From an uncultured Clostridia bacterium (lineage in GTDB: Bacteria; Bacillota; Clostridia; Christensenellales; CAG-917): DNA of 41,938 nt. The stretch is from positions 1 to 41,938 of the forward strand of contig CALVTH010000011.1 in assembly GCA_944360115.1 (NCBI GenBank), given 5' to 3'. A program made the position numbers and the translations under genes. Under the pieces are notes generated by a model. It was given only the letters and a program-made list of their open reading frames with translations. It searched no databases and had not been told where the DNA came from. Of the stretch, positions 16,974 to 25,349 are shown piece after piece; within the stretch, counting starts at the first letter, position 1; every line of letters begins with the position of its first letter.

Positions 16974-17009
16974 TGTAAAGGCGCAAGCCTTTGTAAAGGC
17001 GTTTGCCTT
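16974..17009 (-). repeat. Tandem 18-bp hairpin repeats forming the ylxM-ffh leader
   Basis: On the minus strand two adjacent units read AAGGCAAACGCCTTTACA (17009-16992) and AAGGCTTGCGCCTTTACA (16991-16974). Each folds by itself (AAGGC/GCCTT). The 3' arm of the first can instead pair with the 5' arm of the second. They end 3 nt before the ATG, and the predicted transcript start is at the first base of unit one. Confidence 0.8.
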
Positions 17010-17015
17010 GACAGT

Positions 17016-17044
17016 ATGATATTACAAAACAAAAAAGATGTCAA
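17016..17044 (-). promoter_or_regulatory. Promoter of the ylxM-ffh-...-rplS operon
   Basis: On the minus strand TTGACA (17044-17039), 17 bp, TATCAT (17021-17016). The expected start is near 17009. The stretch 17045-17213 up to ftsY holds nothing else recognised. Confidence 0.82.
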
Positions 17045-17213
17045 CCGACTGCGACATCTTTCTTTTGTCCTGCGGACACCTGTTTTATCACTTACGACTG
17101 CCCGTCGCCGCCCAACGGTTTACCCCTAAAGGCGGGACGCTTTCCGCACGACCGACGGCAACCCGCCGCGGCTCGTCGGCACGCTCCGCCGTCGCTGCCG
17201 CGCCGCGGTGCAA

Positions 17214-18107
17214 TCACACCAGCGCGTCAACGAAATCGTGTGCGTCGAAGGGGATGAGGTCGTCGATTTTTTCGCCGACGCCGACATACAGCACGGGCAA
17301 TTCGAGTTCGACGGAAATCGCCATGACCACGCCGCCCTTTGCGGTGCCGTCGAGCTTGGTGAGTATTATGCCGTCGAGGTCAATAGCCTCCGAGAAAACT
17401 TCCGCCTGTTGCACGCCGTTCTGTCCCGTGGTGGCGTCCAGCACGAGGAACTTTCTGAAATCGGCTTCGGGAAGCTCGCGCTCCACCACACGGCAGATTT
17501 TCTTGAGTTCCTCCATAAGGTTCTTTTTGTTGTGCAGTCTGCCAGCCGTGTCCACGAGAATGACATCCGTGCCCTTCGCCTTCGCCGACGAAATGGCGTC
17601 AAACACCACAGCGGCGGGGTCTGCGCCCTCGTTGTGACGGACGACGCGCACGCCCGCGCGCTTGCCCCACACCTCAAGCTGCTCGCTTGCCGCGGCTCGG
17701 AAAGTGTCCGCGGCGGCGACCACGACGCTCTTGCCCTGCTCGGTGAAAAGACGGGCGAGTTTGCCTATCGCGGTGGTCTTGCCCACGCCGTTGACGCCCG
17801 ACAGCAACACGACGAGCGGATAGGAATAAGGCTCGACCTCGTACTCGACGCTCTCGACGAGGATTTCCTTGAGCAGTTCCTTGGCGTCGTCGGGTTTCTT
17901 TATGCGGCGCTCGTAAACGCGGTTTCTGAGGTCGTCGACAATCTCCGTGCTGGCCGCAACGCCGACATCGCCCGCCAGCAACGCTTCCTCCAGAGAGTCG
18001 TAGAACTCGTCGTCCAGAGCGCGCGCCGAAAAGGCGTAGTAAAGTTTCTTGGAAAGGTTGTCCTTGGTCTTTCTGATGCCCTCGAGCATCTTGCCGAAAA
18101 ATCCCAT
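17214..18107 (-). CDS. ftsY: Signal recognition particle receptor FtsY
   Basis: The 297-aa SRP receptor has a short N-terminal part (MGFFGKMLEGIRKTKDNLSKKL) without the long acidic A domain, an N domain, and a G domain with GVNGVGKTTAIGKLA (about residue 100), AADTFRAAASEQL, DTAGRLHNKKNLMEEL and TKLDGTAKGG. The ATG at 18107 has AAGGAG upstream. It docks SRP-bound ribosomes at the membrane by pairing with Ffh, encoded just downstream. It follows smc by 95 bp without a clear terminator, the classical rnc-smc-ftsY order. Confidence 0.97.
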   Translation of the reverse strand: MGFFGKMLEGIRKTKDNLSKKLYYAFSARALDDEFYDSLEEALLAGDVGVAASTEIVDDLRNRVYERRIKKPDDAKELLKEILVESVEYEVEPYSYPLVVLLSGVNGVGKTTAIGKLARLFTEQGKSVVVAAADTFRAAASEQLEVWGKRAGVRVVRHNEGADPAAVVFDAISSAKAKGTDVILVDTAGRLHNKKNLMEELKKICRVVERELPEADFRKFLVLDATTGQNGVQQAEVFSEAIDLDGIILTKLDGTAKGGVVMAISVELELPVLYVGVGEKIDDLIPFDAHDFVDALV

Positions 18108-18202
18108 AATTCTCCTTCGCCGCACGGCAATGTCCCGCGAGAGTGACAAAATCGGGCTTTAGGCGTGCAAATATATCGGATGAACCGCTGTTTGCGGCAC
18201 AA

Positions 18203-21200
18203 TCAATCTTCGGTTCGTATGCGCTTCTGCGCCTCGTCGAAGGTGATGGAGACGATTTTGGTGACGCCCTTCTCTTCCATCGTGACGCCGAAAATGCTGT
18301 CCGCGTGGCGCATGGTGGGCTTGCGGTGCGTGATGACGATGAACTGCGTGCGTTCCGAGAATTTCTTGAGGAATCCCGCAAACACCGCCGCGTTGGTGTC
18401 GTCGAGCGCGGCGTCGATTTCGTCGAGCACGCAGAAAGGCACGGGGCGCAGCATGAGTATGGCGAACAACAACGCTATTGCCGACAGGGTGCGCTCGCCG
18501 CCGCTGAGCAGGGTTATGTTGCCCAGTTTCTTGCCCGGGGGCTGCACGAAGATGTCTATGCCCGCCTCGAGGGGGTCCTCGGTCTCCGAGGTGTCGAGAC
18601 GGAGCGTACCCTTGCCGCCCTCGAACAGTTGCGAGAATACGGTCTGGAAGTTCTCCTGAATCTGCGTGAACGCCGCAAGGAATTTCTCCGCCATTTCGTC
18701 GGTGAGACTGCGTATGACGGTTATGATGTCGTCACGGGCGTTCCTGATGTCGTCGCGTTGCACCGTCTGCACCCTGAGGCGTTCCTCGGTCTCCGCGAGG
18801 GTCTCCACCGCGAGCAGGTTGACGGGACCGAGACGGTTGATTGCTTTCTTCAGTTCGTCAATGGCGGTCTTTGCGCCGCGTTGCTCATAGCCCTCGATAC
18901 GGTACACGAGCGCGGACTGGTATGTCAGGTCGTATTCCTCGAGGATATGCTCCTGCAAATGGCGCATATCGGCGTCGACGGTCTCGAGCATACCCTCCGA
19001 ACGCACCTTCTTTTCGTTGGCGGCGGAGCGTTCGTCGGTGAGACGCGTCCTTTCGGCATCGAGTTCGAGCAGTTTCTCGGACAGGGCGCGTTTCCTGTCG
19101 CCGAGCCCCGCGATGAGTTCCTCGAGTTCGGCAATGCGCTTTCTGTCCTCTTCCGAAAACTGCGTCTTTTCGGGGGCTTTCTTTATCTCTTCGAGGGAGT
19201 TTTCGGCGCTTGCGAGAGCGGCTTCCAGTTCCACGCGTTCCTCGGACAAACGGCGTTTGTCGGTGCGCAGACGGTAGAGGTTGGTCTCCACGGAATCTAT
19301 CGCGCTGGCGTGCCCCGCAAGTTGCACCTTGAGGTCCATGACCTCGGCGCTCAGCGTCTCGCGCTCGGACTTTTTCTCCGAACTCTTGGAACGCATTTCA
19401 ATGAGGATGTTGCGTTCCTCTTCCCTCTCCTTGACTACGGCTTCATAGTCGTCTATCGTCTTGATTTTGTCGGCGAGTTCGGCTATTGCCGCCTGCACAT
19501 CGCGGTATTCCGCGGCGTTCTGCTCGATTTCGCGTTCGAGTTCGGCGACGGCGGAACGCGCCTGCTCGTACTTCTCGCTGCTGAGCGAACTGTCTATGCG
19601 GAGCGCGGAAATCTCCTTGTCGTACTCGGCGACCTTTTCGTCGCACAGTTCGATTTCGCGCTGAGCGTCCTCGCGCTGAGTCTTGAGTCGGGCGATGTTG
19701 TCCCTTATGCGGTCCACATTGGCGCGCGCCTGCTCTATCTGCTTCTCCTGCGACAGCAGACCGGAATTCTGCGTGCGGCGGCTGCCGCCCGTAATCTCGC
19801 CGCCGCGGGCGTAGATTTCGCCGTCGAGGGTGACTATCCTGAAACCCTGGTTGTATTTGCGGTAAAGCCTTTCTGCGGTGGTCATACCGTCGACGACGAC
19901 GGTCGTGCCGAGCAACGCCTGAATGAAAGGATAGAATTTGTTGTCGCACTCCACGAGTTCGCTGGCAAGTCCGAAACTGCCCGGCTCGGTGAGCGCGGGG
20001 AGATACTCCGAACGCAACGAAGTGGGACGGCACGCGCTGAGCGGACGGAATGTCACCCTGCCGTAGCCTTTCTGTTTGAGGTAGGTGATGAGCACGCCGG
20101 CGTCCTTTTCGGACTCGACGAGCACATTCTGCAACGCGCCGCCGAGGGCGTATTCGATTGCCGACTCGTACCCCTCGGGCACGCTGATGACTTCGGCGAG
20201 CACGCCCATGACCCTGCCGCCGAGGACGGGGTCGCGGTGAGCGTCTTTCATAAGCCGTTTGACGGCGTCCTGGAAACCTTCGTAGTCCTCTTTGACGCTG
20301 AGCAACAGACGCAGGTTGCCTTCGGCAAGTCCGAGTTTGGCGTTGAGGCTGACGACATCGTCGTCGTACCCGCGCACGGCTTCCTCGGCTTCCTTTTTGG
20401 TGAACACGGCTTCGTTGCGGGCGACGGTGAGTTCCTTGATACGCTCTCGCGCCGCCGCCGTCGCGCTTTCGCTGACTTCGAGCGCGGTGGACTCGTCGGA
20501 AAGGCGGGCTTTCTTGGAATTGATGAGTTCGAGCAGATTCTTGCCCCTCTCTTCCTGAATGCTCTTTTCGGTGATTATCGAGGTGAGACTGCTGCGCAAT
20601 TCGCCGAGCTGTCGTATTGCCGCGACATACTCGTCGTTCTTGTTCTCGAGGTCGCTCTCCTGCCCTTCCAGCGCGGTGGACAGCAATCCCAGTTTGCGCT
20701 GCATTTCGGACAGCTGCTTCTCGACGGAATTGCGGAGCGCGATTTCTTCGGACTTCTTGGCTTCGTCCTTGGAGATGAGTTCGTCGGCGATGACGGTCTC
20801 GGCTTCGTTGGACCTGAGTTCGGAGCGCAGACGCGCAATCTCGTTCTGCAGATTGGTGACGCGCTCGCGCACGAGGTTTGCCGTGCCCGCCACTCTTTCC
20901 GCGCCGACCTTGAGTTCCAGCAATTCGGCGTTGTACTCCGCCTGCAGTCGGTCTATGCCGCCCGACTCGTGCACGCACTCCTCGTATTCCCTGCCGCACC
21001 TGGCGATTTCGGCGTCCTTTATCTCGATTTCCGCCTTGTGACGGACGATTGCGGCGTTGATGTTGTCCTTTATCCTGCGGTTGTTCTCGTAGTTGTATAT
21101 GTAGAGGTTGACTTCCTGCACCTTGAGTTGCTCGCGCAGTTCCTCATACTTTTTGGCGGTCTCCGCCTGCTTGCGCAAAGGCACGAGACTCCTCTCGATT

Positions 21201-21796
21201 TCGGCGATGACTTCGTCTATGGACTGCAGGTTCATATTTGCGCGTTCGAGGTCGCGCATTGCCGCCGTCCTGTCGGCGCGGAACTTGGAAATGCCCGCCG
21301 CTTCGTCGAAAACGCCGCGCCGCTCGTCGGGCTTCTGCGACAGAATCTCGTCGACTCTGCCCTGTCCGATTATGCTGTAACCGTCCTTGCCGATACCCGT
21401 GTCGTGCAACAACCCCACGATGTCCTTCATACGGCAACGGGAGTTGTTGATGTAATAGTCGCTCTGATTGCTGGCGTCGAGTTTTCGGGTGATGACGACC
21501 TGGTCGAAAGACAACGAAGGGAAAAGGGTCTTTTCGGAATTGTCGAAATAAAGGGAGACCTCGCAATAGGACATCTTGCGACGGTGCTCGGTGCCGTTGA
21601 AAATGACATCCTGCATCGTCTTGCCGCGCAGCGCCTTTGCGCTCTGCTCGCCGAGAGACCAACGGATAGCGTCCGCGACATTGGATTTGCCGCAGCCGTT
21701 GGGTCCGATTATGGCGGTGAACCCGTCCTTGAAAGGTATCTCGACTTTATCGGCAAAAGATTTGAAGCCGTAAAGTTCCAGTTTCTGAAATTTCAC
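18203..21796 (-). CDS. smc: Chromosome partition protein SMC
   Basis: The 1197-aa length is normal for SMC. The start is a GTG at 21796 (KFQKLELYGFKSFADK) with GGGAG 5 nt upstream; an ATG farther upstream at 21916 would precede the promoter. The head has Walker A GPNGCGKSN (about residue 33), the Q-loop region, a C-terminal signature LLSGGERTLSAIALL (about 1095) and Walker B VLDEIDAALDD (about 1123). Two long coiled-coil arms flank the hinge (about 500-670, with VLGGRVMGVLAEV and GGALQNVLVE). SMC with ScpAB organises and separates chromosomes; ParB bound at parS loads it. It has its own promoter. Confidence 0.98.
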   Translation of the reverse strand: MKFQKLELYGFKSFADKVEIPFKDGFTAIIGPNGCGKSNVADAIRWSLGEQSAKALRGKTMQDVIFNGTEHRRKMSYCEVSLYFDNSEKTLFPSLSFDQVVITRKLDASNQSDYYINNSRCRMKDIVGLLHDTGIGKDGYSIIGQGRVDEILSQKPDERRGVFDEAAGISKFRADRTAAMRDLERANMNLQSIDEVIAEIERSLVPLRKQAETAKKYEELREQLKVQEVNLYIYNYENNRRIKDNINAAIVRHKAEIEIKDAEIARCGREYEECVHESGGIDRLQAEYNAELLELKVGAERVAGTANLVRERVTNLQNEIARLRSELRSNEAETVIADELISKDEAKKSEEIALRNSVEKQLSEMQRKLGLLSTALEGQESDLENKNDEYVAAIRQLGELRSSLTSIITEKSIQEERGKNLLELINSKKARLSDESTALEVSESATAAARERIKELTVARNEAVFTKKEAEEAVRGYDDDVVSLNAKLGLAEGNLRLLLSVKEDYEGFQDAVKRLMKDAHRDPVLGGRVMGVLAEVISVPEGYESAIEYALGGALQNVLVESEKDAGVLITYLKQKGYGRVTFRPLSACRPTSLRSEYLPALTEPGSFGLASELVECDNKFYPFIQALLGTTVVVDGMTTAERLYRKYNQGFRIVTLDGEIYARGGEITGGSRRTQNSGLLSQEKQIEQARANVDRIRDNIARLKTQREDAQREIELCDEKVAEYDKEISALRIDSSLSSEKYEQARSAVAELEREIEQNAAEYRDVQAAIAELADKIKTIDDYEAVVKEREEERNILIEMRSKSSEKKSERETLSAEVMDLKVQLAGHASAIDSVETNLYRLRTDKRRLSEERVELEAALASAENSLEEIKKAPEKTQFSEEDRKRIAELEELIAGLGDRKRALSEKLLELDAERTRLTDERSAANEKKVRSEGMLETVDADMRHLQEHILEEYDLTYQSALVYRIEGYEQRGAKTAIDELKKAINRLGPVNLLAVETLAETEERLRVQTVQRDDIRNARDDIITVIRSLTDEMAEKFLAAFTQIQENFQTVFSQLFEGGKGTLRLDTSETEDPLEAGIDIFVQPPGKKLGNITLLSGGERTLSAIALLFAILMLRPVPFCVLDEIDAALDDTNAAVFAGFLKKFSERTQFIVITHRKPTMRHADSIFGVTMEEKGVTKIVSITFDEAQKRIRTED

Positions 21797-21850
21797 TCCG
21801 TCTCCCGTCGCGCCGCAGACGCAACCACCGCACTTTGTGCGGACGAAACG

Positions 21851-21879
21851 ATTATACCACACGCCGCCCGCCCGCACAA
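21851..21879 (-). promoter_or_regulatory. Extended -10 promoter of smc
   Basis: On the minus strand TTGTGC (21879-21874), 17 bp, TATAAT (21856-21851) with TGG before the -10 element. The weak -35 is offset by the extended -10. The expected leader is about 48 nt. Confidence 0.75.
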
Positions 21880-21892
21880 GCGAAAAACAGAA

Positions 21893-21915
21893 TGTTTCAC
21901 AAAATCCGTGAAACA
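21893..21915. promoter_or_regulatory. Perfect palindrome TGTTTCAC-N7-GTGAAACA (split parS-like)
   Basis: The arms 21893-21900 and 21908-21915 equal the two halves of the ParB-binding parS consensus (TGTTTCACGTGAAACA), but 7 bp separate them. It lies 14 bp upstream of the smc -35 element. A simple alternative is a stem-loop terminator for rnc, since TTCTGTTTTTC follows on the minus strand. Confidence 0.55.
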
Positions 21916-21923
21916 TCGCAAAA

Positions 21924-21953
21924 CATAAATAAAGCCGCCGTTTTCACGGCGAC
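21924..21953 (-). terminator. Terminator or attenuator between rnc and smc
   Basis: On the minus strand GTCGCCGT and ACGGCGGC pair (one wobble) around GAAA, followed by TTTATTTATG. The U-run is weakened by a nearby C and A, so read-through into smc is possible. Confidence 0.55.
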
Positions 21954-22057
21954 CGAGCGACGGAAACAGATGTAGTCCAGGGCTGTTCGGGCAAGATTCG
22001 CGCGACTGTCCGCACGCTTGCAAAACCGAAAGACCGAGAGAAAAAACGACGGAAATA

Positions 22058-22735
22058 TCAGCGGCGTCCGCGACCTGCCGACAGCACGGCGAGGGCACTT
22101 TTTGCGGCAGCCTGTTGCGCCGCGCGTTTGCTGTTGCCGTCTCCCTCCCCTCTTATCACGCCGTCTATCAGCACGGCATATCCGTACACGGGCGCGTGCG
22201 GCGCGCCCGTGCGCGTCAATTCTTTGTATTCGACGGAAAGCCCGCGCTTCTGCGCGTATTCGTTAAGCGCGGTTTTGGGGTCTCGCGCATAGGGATTGCG
22301 CTCGGCTTTGGCGATTTCGTCGCCGAGGAAGCGCAACACGAACGCCTCCGCTTCGGCAATGCCTCCGTCCAGACATACTGCGGCGGCGACGGCTTCGACG
22401 ATGTCGGACTTGACGGAAGAATGGTCGCCCACGCCCGCTTTGGTCTCGGCGTCTCCCAGTCTTATGTGTGCCGCAAGCCCCGTCCTGTCCGCCGCGGCGG
22501 CGAGGGGTTTCTCACTGACTATGCGTGCGCGCAGGCGCGTAAGCACGCCTTCGCCCTCGTCGGGGAAAACTTCGTAAAGTTTGCGCGCGACGGCGTATCC
22601 CACCACGCTGTCGCCGAGAAATTCCAGCTTCTGATAGTTGTCCGCGCCCGCCGAAGGATGCGTCAAAGCGCGCTCCAGGAGCGCGCTGTCACGGAAGGTG
22701 TAACCCACTATCTTTTCTACCTGCTCATTCGACAT
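22058..22735 (-). CDS. rnc: Ribonuclease III
   Basis: The 225-aa double-strand RNase processes rRNA and mRNA. The catalytic signature is KLEFLGDSVVGYAVA (about residues 34-48); the second acidic cluster is SDIVEAVAAAVCLDGG. The C-terminal dsRNA-binding domain includes PKTALNEYAQKRG and GNSKRAAQQAAAKSAL. The start MSNEQVEKIVGYTF was chosen on family alignment; it overlaps the end of plsX by 11 bp and has only a weak site, so coupling is likely. No acpP lies between plsX and rnc. Confidence 0.95.
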   Translation of the reverse strand: MSNEQVEKIVGYTFRDSALLERALTHPSAGADNYQKLEFLGDSVVGYAVARKLYEVFPDEGEGVLTRLRARIVSEKPLAAAADRTGLAAHIRLGDAETKAGVGDHSSVKSDIVEAVAAAVCLDGGIAEAEAFVLRFLGDEIAKAERNPYARDPKTALNEYAQKRGLSVEYKELTRTGAPHAPVYGYAVLIDGVIRGEGDGNSKRAAQQAAAKSALAVLSAGRGRR

Positions 22736-23753
22736 CGCTCTTGCTCTCGTCGACTGCGCGTACATAGGCGCGTATCTTTTCCACCACGCCGGACTTCGCC
22801 AGTTTGCGCGCCTGCAATATCGCCGCGCACACCGACTTGCGTTTCGCCGCGCCGTGCGCCTTGACCACTACCTTGTTGAGCCCGAGGAAGCACGCGCCGC
22901 CCTGCGAATTGTAGTCCATTTTGTTCTTGACGCCCTTGAGGACGGGCTTTAGCAACAGCGCGCCGAGTTTGGCGCGGAGACCGCCCTTGTTTATGCCGTC
23001 CATGAGCACGGAGAAGATTGCTCCCGCCGTGCCTTCCGCCGATTTCAGCGCGATGTTGCCGTTGAAACCGTCGCACACCACGACATCGAAGTCGCCCGAC
23101 AACAAATCGCGCGCTTCGCAGTTGCCCTTGAAATCGATGTGCGGGCACTCCGACAGCAAAGCGTACGCTTCCTTGTTGAGTTCGTTGCCCTTCTTGGCTT
23201 CGGCACCGTTGCTGAGCAACCCGACGACGGGTTTGACGGTGTCGGTGACAGCCGAGGAAAACGCGCTCGCCATAATGGCGAAGTGCAGGATGTTGAGCGG
23301 CTTGCAGTCCACATTCGCTCCGCAATCGCAGAGGATGACGGGCTTGCCCTTGACGGTGGGCAGCGACGGCGCGAGGGCGGGACGGGAAATGCCCTTTATC
23401 CTGCCTATCTTCATATACGCGCCGACAAGCACCGCGCCCGTCGCGCCCGTGGACACGAAAGCCTGCGCTTCGTCGTCGGTCGCCAGCAATTCCAGCCCTT
23501 TGACCAGCGAACTGTCCTTCTTGGTGCGCACGGCGTCCGTGGGGACATCGTTGTTGGTGACGACATCGGGTGCGTTGACTACGGTCAGCCGCGACGCGTC
23601 GTAACTCTGCCCTTTCAGCACATCGGATATGCGGCTTTCGTCGCCCGTGAGAACGACGGTGAGACTGCTCTTCGCGTTGAGCGCGTCGATTGCGCCCAGG
23701 ACGGTTTCCTCGGGAGAATAGTCCCCGCCGAATGCGTCAACGATAACTTTCAT
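22725..23753 (-). CDS. plsX: Phosphate acyltransferase PlsX
   Basis: The 342-aa enzyme turns acyl-ACP and phosphate into acyl phosphate, the first step of phosphatidic acid synthesis with PlsY. It begins MKVIVDAFGGDYSPEETV and has FVSTGATGAVLVGA, CDCGANVDCKP, VVVCDGFNGNIALK and GGACFLGLNKVVVKAHG, all typical. It follows rpmF with a terminator-like hairpin ending about 13 nt before its ATG; the ribosome site (AGGCGGG) is poor. Its expression may thus be set by read-through. Confidence 0.96.
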   Translation of the reverse strand: MKVIVDAFGGDYSPEETVLGAIDALNAKSSLTVVLTGDESRISDVLKGQSYDASRLTVVNAPDVVTNNDVPTDAVRTKKDSSLVKGLELLATDDEAQAFVSTGATGAVLVGAYMKIGRIKGISRPALAPSLPTVKGKPVILCDCGANVDCKPLNILHFAIMASAFSSAVTDTVKPVVGLLSNGAEAKKGNELNKEAYALLSECPHIDFKGNCEARDLLSGDFDVVVCDGFNGNIALKSAEGTAGAIFSVLMDGINKGGLRAKLGALLLKPVLKGVKNKMDYNSQGGACFLGLNKVVVKAHGAAKRKSVCAAILQARKLAKSGVVEKIRAYVRAVDESKSDVE

Positions 23754-23765
23754 AAAACCCGCCTG

Positions 23766-23794
23766 ATAATAAAAGAGAGCGACTGCTCGCTCTC
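23766..23794 (-). terminator. Terminator/attenuator between rpmF and plsX
   Basis: On the minus strand GAGAGCGA and TCGCTCTC pair around GCAG and are followed by TTTTATTAT. It lies directly before the plsX start, so it should cut most rpmF transcripts and lower plsX-rnc expression. Confidence 0.8.
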
Positions 23795-23804
23795 AGAAGC
23801 GTAA

Positions 23805-23993
23805 TCACTTCTTGTCGGCGTCCGTAGCGACGACCGCCTTGCCTTTGTAGTAACCGCAGTTGGGACACACCGTGTGGCTCTTTATGAGCGTGTGGCACTG
23901 AGGGCACTCCACGAGGCCGGGTGCGGAAATCTTCCAGTTTGCGAAACGGGAATTGGTCTTGGACTTGGATATTTTACTTTTGGGTACTGCCAT
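23805..23993 (-). CDS. rpmF: 50S ribosomal protein L32
   Basis: The 62 aa begin MAVPKSKISKSK and carry the zinc ribbon pairs CPQC and CPNC (zinc-binding form). GGAGG lies before the ATG. It is usually preceded by the DUF177 gene yceD/ylbN in relatives; here ackA is next upstream and no such gene fits the gap. The perfect consensus promoter fits high expression. Confidence 0.97.
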   Translation of the reverse strand: MAVPKSKISKSKTNSRFANWKISAPGLVECPQCHTLIKSHTVCPNCGYYKGKAVVATDADKK

Positions 23994-24036
23994 TTTTATA
24001 TTCCTCCGAGAGTTGGCTGTTTGTTCGGCGTGTTAG

Positions 24037-24065
24037 ATTATATAGAATACTTATTCCGTTGTCAA
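24037..24065 (-). promoter_or_regulatory. Perfect consensus promoter of rpmF-plsX-rnc
   Basis: On the minus strand TTGACA (24065-24060), 17 bp, TATAAT (24042-24037). The expected leader is about 37 nt. Confidence 0.9.
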
Positions 24066-24142
24066 ACGCTTTTGCAATGTTTGCGCGGCGGGAAAGCGTC
24101 GGGCGCGTCCGCACCCCGTCCCTCCACGCGCGTTGCGGTGTT

Positions 24143-25342
24143 TCAGTTGCCATTGACGAGAGCGACCGTCTCGCGCGCTATGGAAAGCTCTTCGTTGGTG
24201 GGAATGACGAGCACGGTCACCGCGCTGGACGGCGCGGAAAGCACGCGTATGCCGTCGGCGCGCTTCTCGTTCTCCTCGAAATCGAACTCCACACCCAGAT
24301 ATTCGGTGTCCTGCATTACCAGACGGCGCATGAGCGCGCTGTTCTCGCCTATGCCGCCCGTGAAGGCTATGGCGTCCACTCCGCCGAGCGCGGCGGCGAA
24401 CGACCCGACATATTTCTTTATGCGGTAAGCCGCGGCTTCCACCGCGAGTTGCGCCTTGGAGTTGCCCGTCGCCATTTCGCGTTCGAGCACACGCATATCG
24501 GAGTCCACTTCGCTTATGCCTTTCATGCCGCATTTCTTGTTGAGATACTGCACCATTTCCTCGGAAGAAATGCCGAGTTTCGCACGGAGAAAGTCCACCG
24601 CGGCGGGGTCGATGTCGCCGCTTCTGGTGCCCATGATAAGCCCTTCGAGAGGGGTGAAGCCCATGGAAGTGTCGATGCACTTGCCGTCCTTGACTGCGGA
24701 AATGCTGGAGCCGTTGCCGAGGTGACACACGATGAGTCTGCGGCAGGAATCGGCGCCGAGATACTTTATGGCTTCCTCACTGACGAACTTGTGGCTGGTG
24801 CCGTGGAAACCGTATTTCCTGACCTTGTACTTCTCGTAGTCGGAGTACGGGATGCCGTACATATACGCCTTTGCGGGCATGGTGCTGTGGAAAGTGGTGT
24901 CGAACACGGCGACCATGGGCACGGAAGGCATGACCTCGCGGCAGCTCTTGATGCATGCGATGTTGCCGGGCATGTGGAGAGGTCCGAGTTCGGCGTTTTT
25001 CTCGCACTTCCTCACCACTTCGTCGTCAATGACGACGGAGGAATGGAAGTCCTCGCCGCTGTGCAGCACGCGGTGCCCCACCGCTCCGATTTCGGAGACG
25101 GAGGAAATTGCGCCCGCCTGCTTGTCGGTGAGAGCGGAAAGCACCATTTCAATGGCTTCCTTGTGCGTGGGCATATCCGCGGTCACGCCGTATTTTCTGC
25201 CGTCGGCGGTCTTCTGTTCGAGCGAACCGCCGTTCATGCCTATTCTGTCGCAAAGTCCTTTGAGCAGGTACTTTTCGGTGTCGGTGTCGATAAGCTGATA
25301 TTTGAGGGAAGAACTCCCCGCGTTGATGACGAGAACTTTCAT
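24143..25342 (-). CDS. ackA: Acetate kinase
   Basis: The 399-aa enzyme makes ATP and acetate from acetyl phosphate. It begins MKVLVINAGSSSLKYQL. Family motifs include GHRVLHSGE, FDTTFHSTMP, RKYGFHGTSHK, CHLGNGSSI, GLIMGTRSGDID and AFTGGIGENS. It lies 7 bp after pta behind GAGGGTGAT. Together they are the substrate-level phosphorylation module of a fermenting cell. No clear terminator is seen in the 100 bp after it. Confidence 0.98.
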   Translation of the reverse strand: MKVLVINAGSSSLKYQLIDTDTEKYLLKGLCDRIGMNGGSLEQKTADGRKYGVTADMPTHKEAIEMVLSALTDKQAGAISSVSEIGAVGHRVLHSGEDFHSSVVIDDEVVRKCEKNAELGPLHMPGNIACIKSCREVMPSVPMVAVFDTTFHSTMPAKAYMYGIPYSDYEKYKVRKYGFHGTSHKFVSEEAIKYLGADSCRRLIVCHLGNGSSISAVKDGKCIDTSMGFTPLEGLIMGTRSGDIDPAAVDFLRAKLGISSEEMVQYLNKKCGMKGISEVDSDMRVLEREMATGNSKAQLAVEAAAYRIKKYVGSFAAALGGVDAIAFTGGIGENSALMRRLVMQDTEYLGVEFDFEENEKRADGIRVLSAPSSAVTVLVIPTNEELSIARETVALVNGN

Positions 25343-25349
25343 ATCACCC

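Noticed and set aside
21797..21916. Longer smc with an ATG start at 21916
   Set aside because: This would place the start upstream of the smc promoter and inside the palindrome, and would add 40 residues unlike SMC; the GTG at 21796 has a proper ribosome site.
18143..21928. A 1261-codon open frame on the plus strand opposite smc
   Set aside because: It mirrors the smc codons in GC-rich sequence; the product has no recognisable domain, while smc on the minus strand is unmistakable. The same holds for the long antisense frames opposite lepA (4187-6109), the GT-C-like gene (8643-10904), the acyl-CoA synthetase (32116-34638) and ileS (36183-39470).
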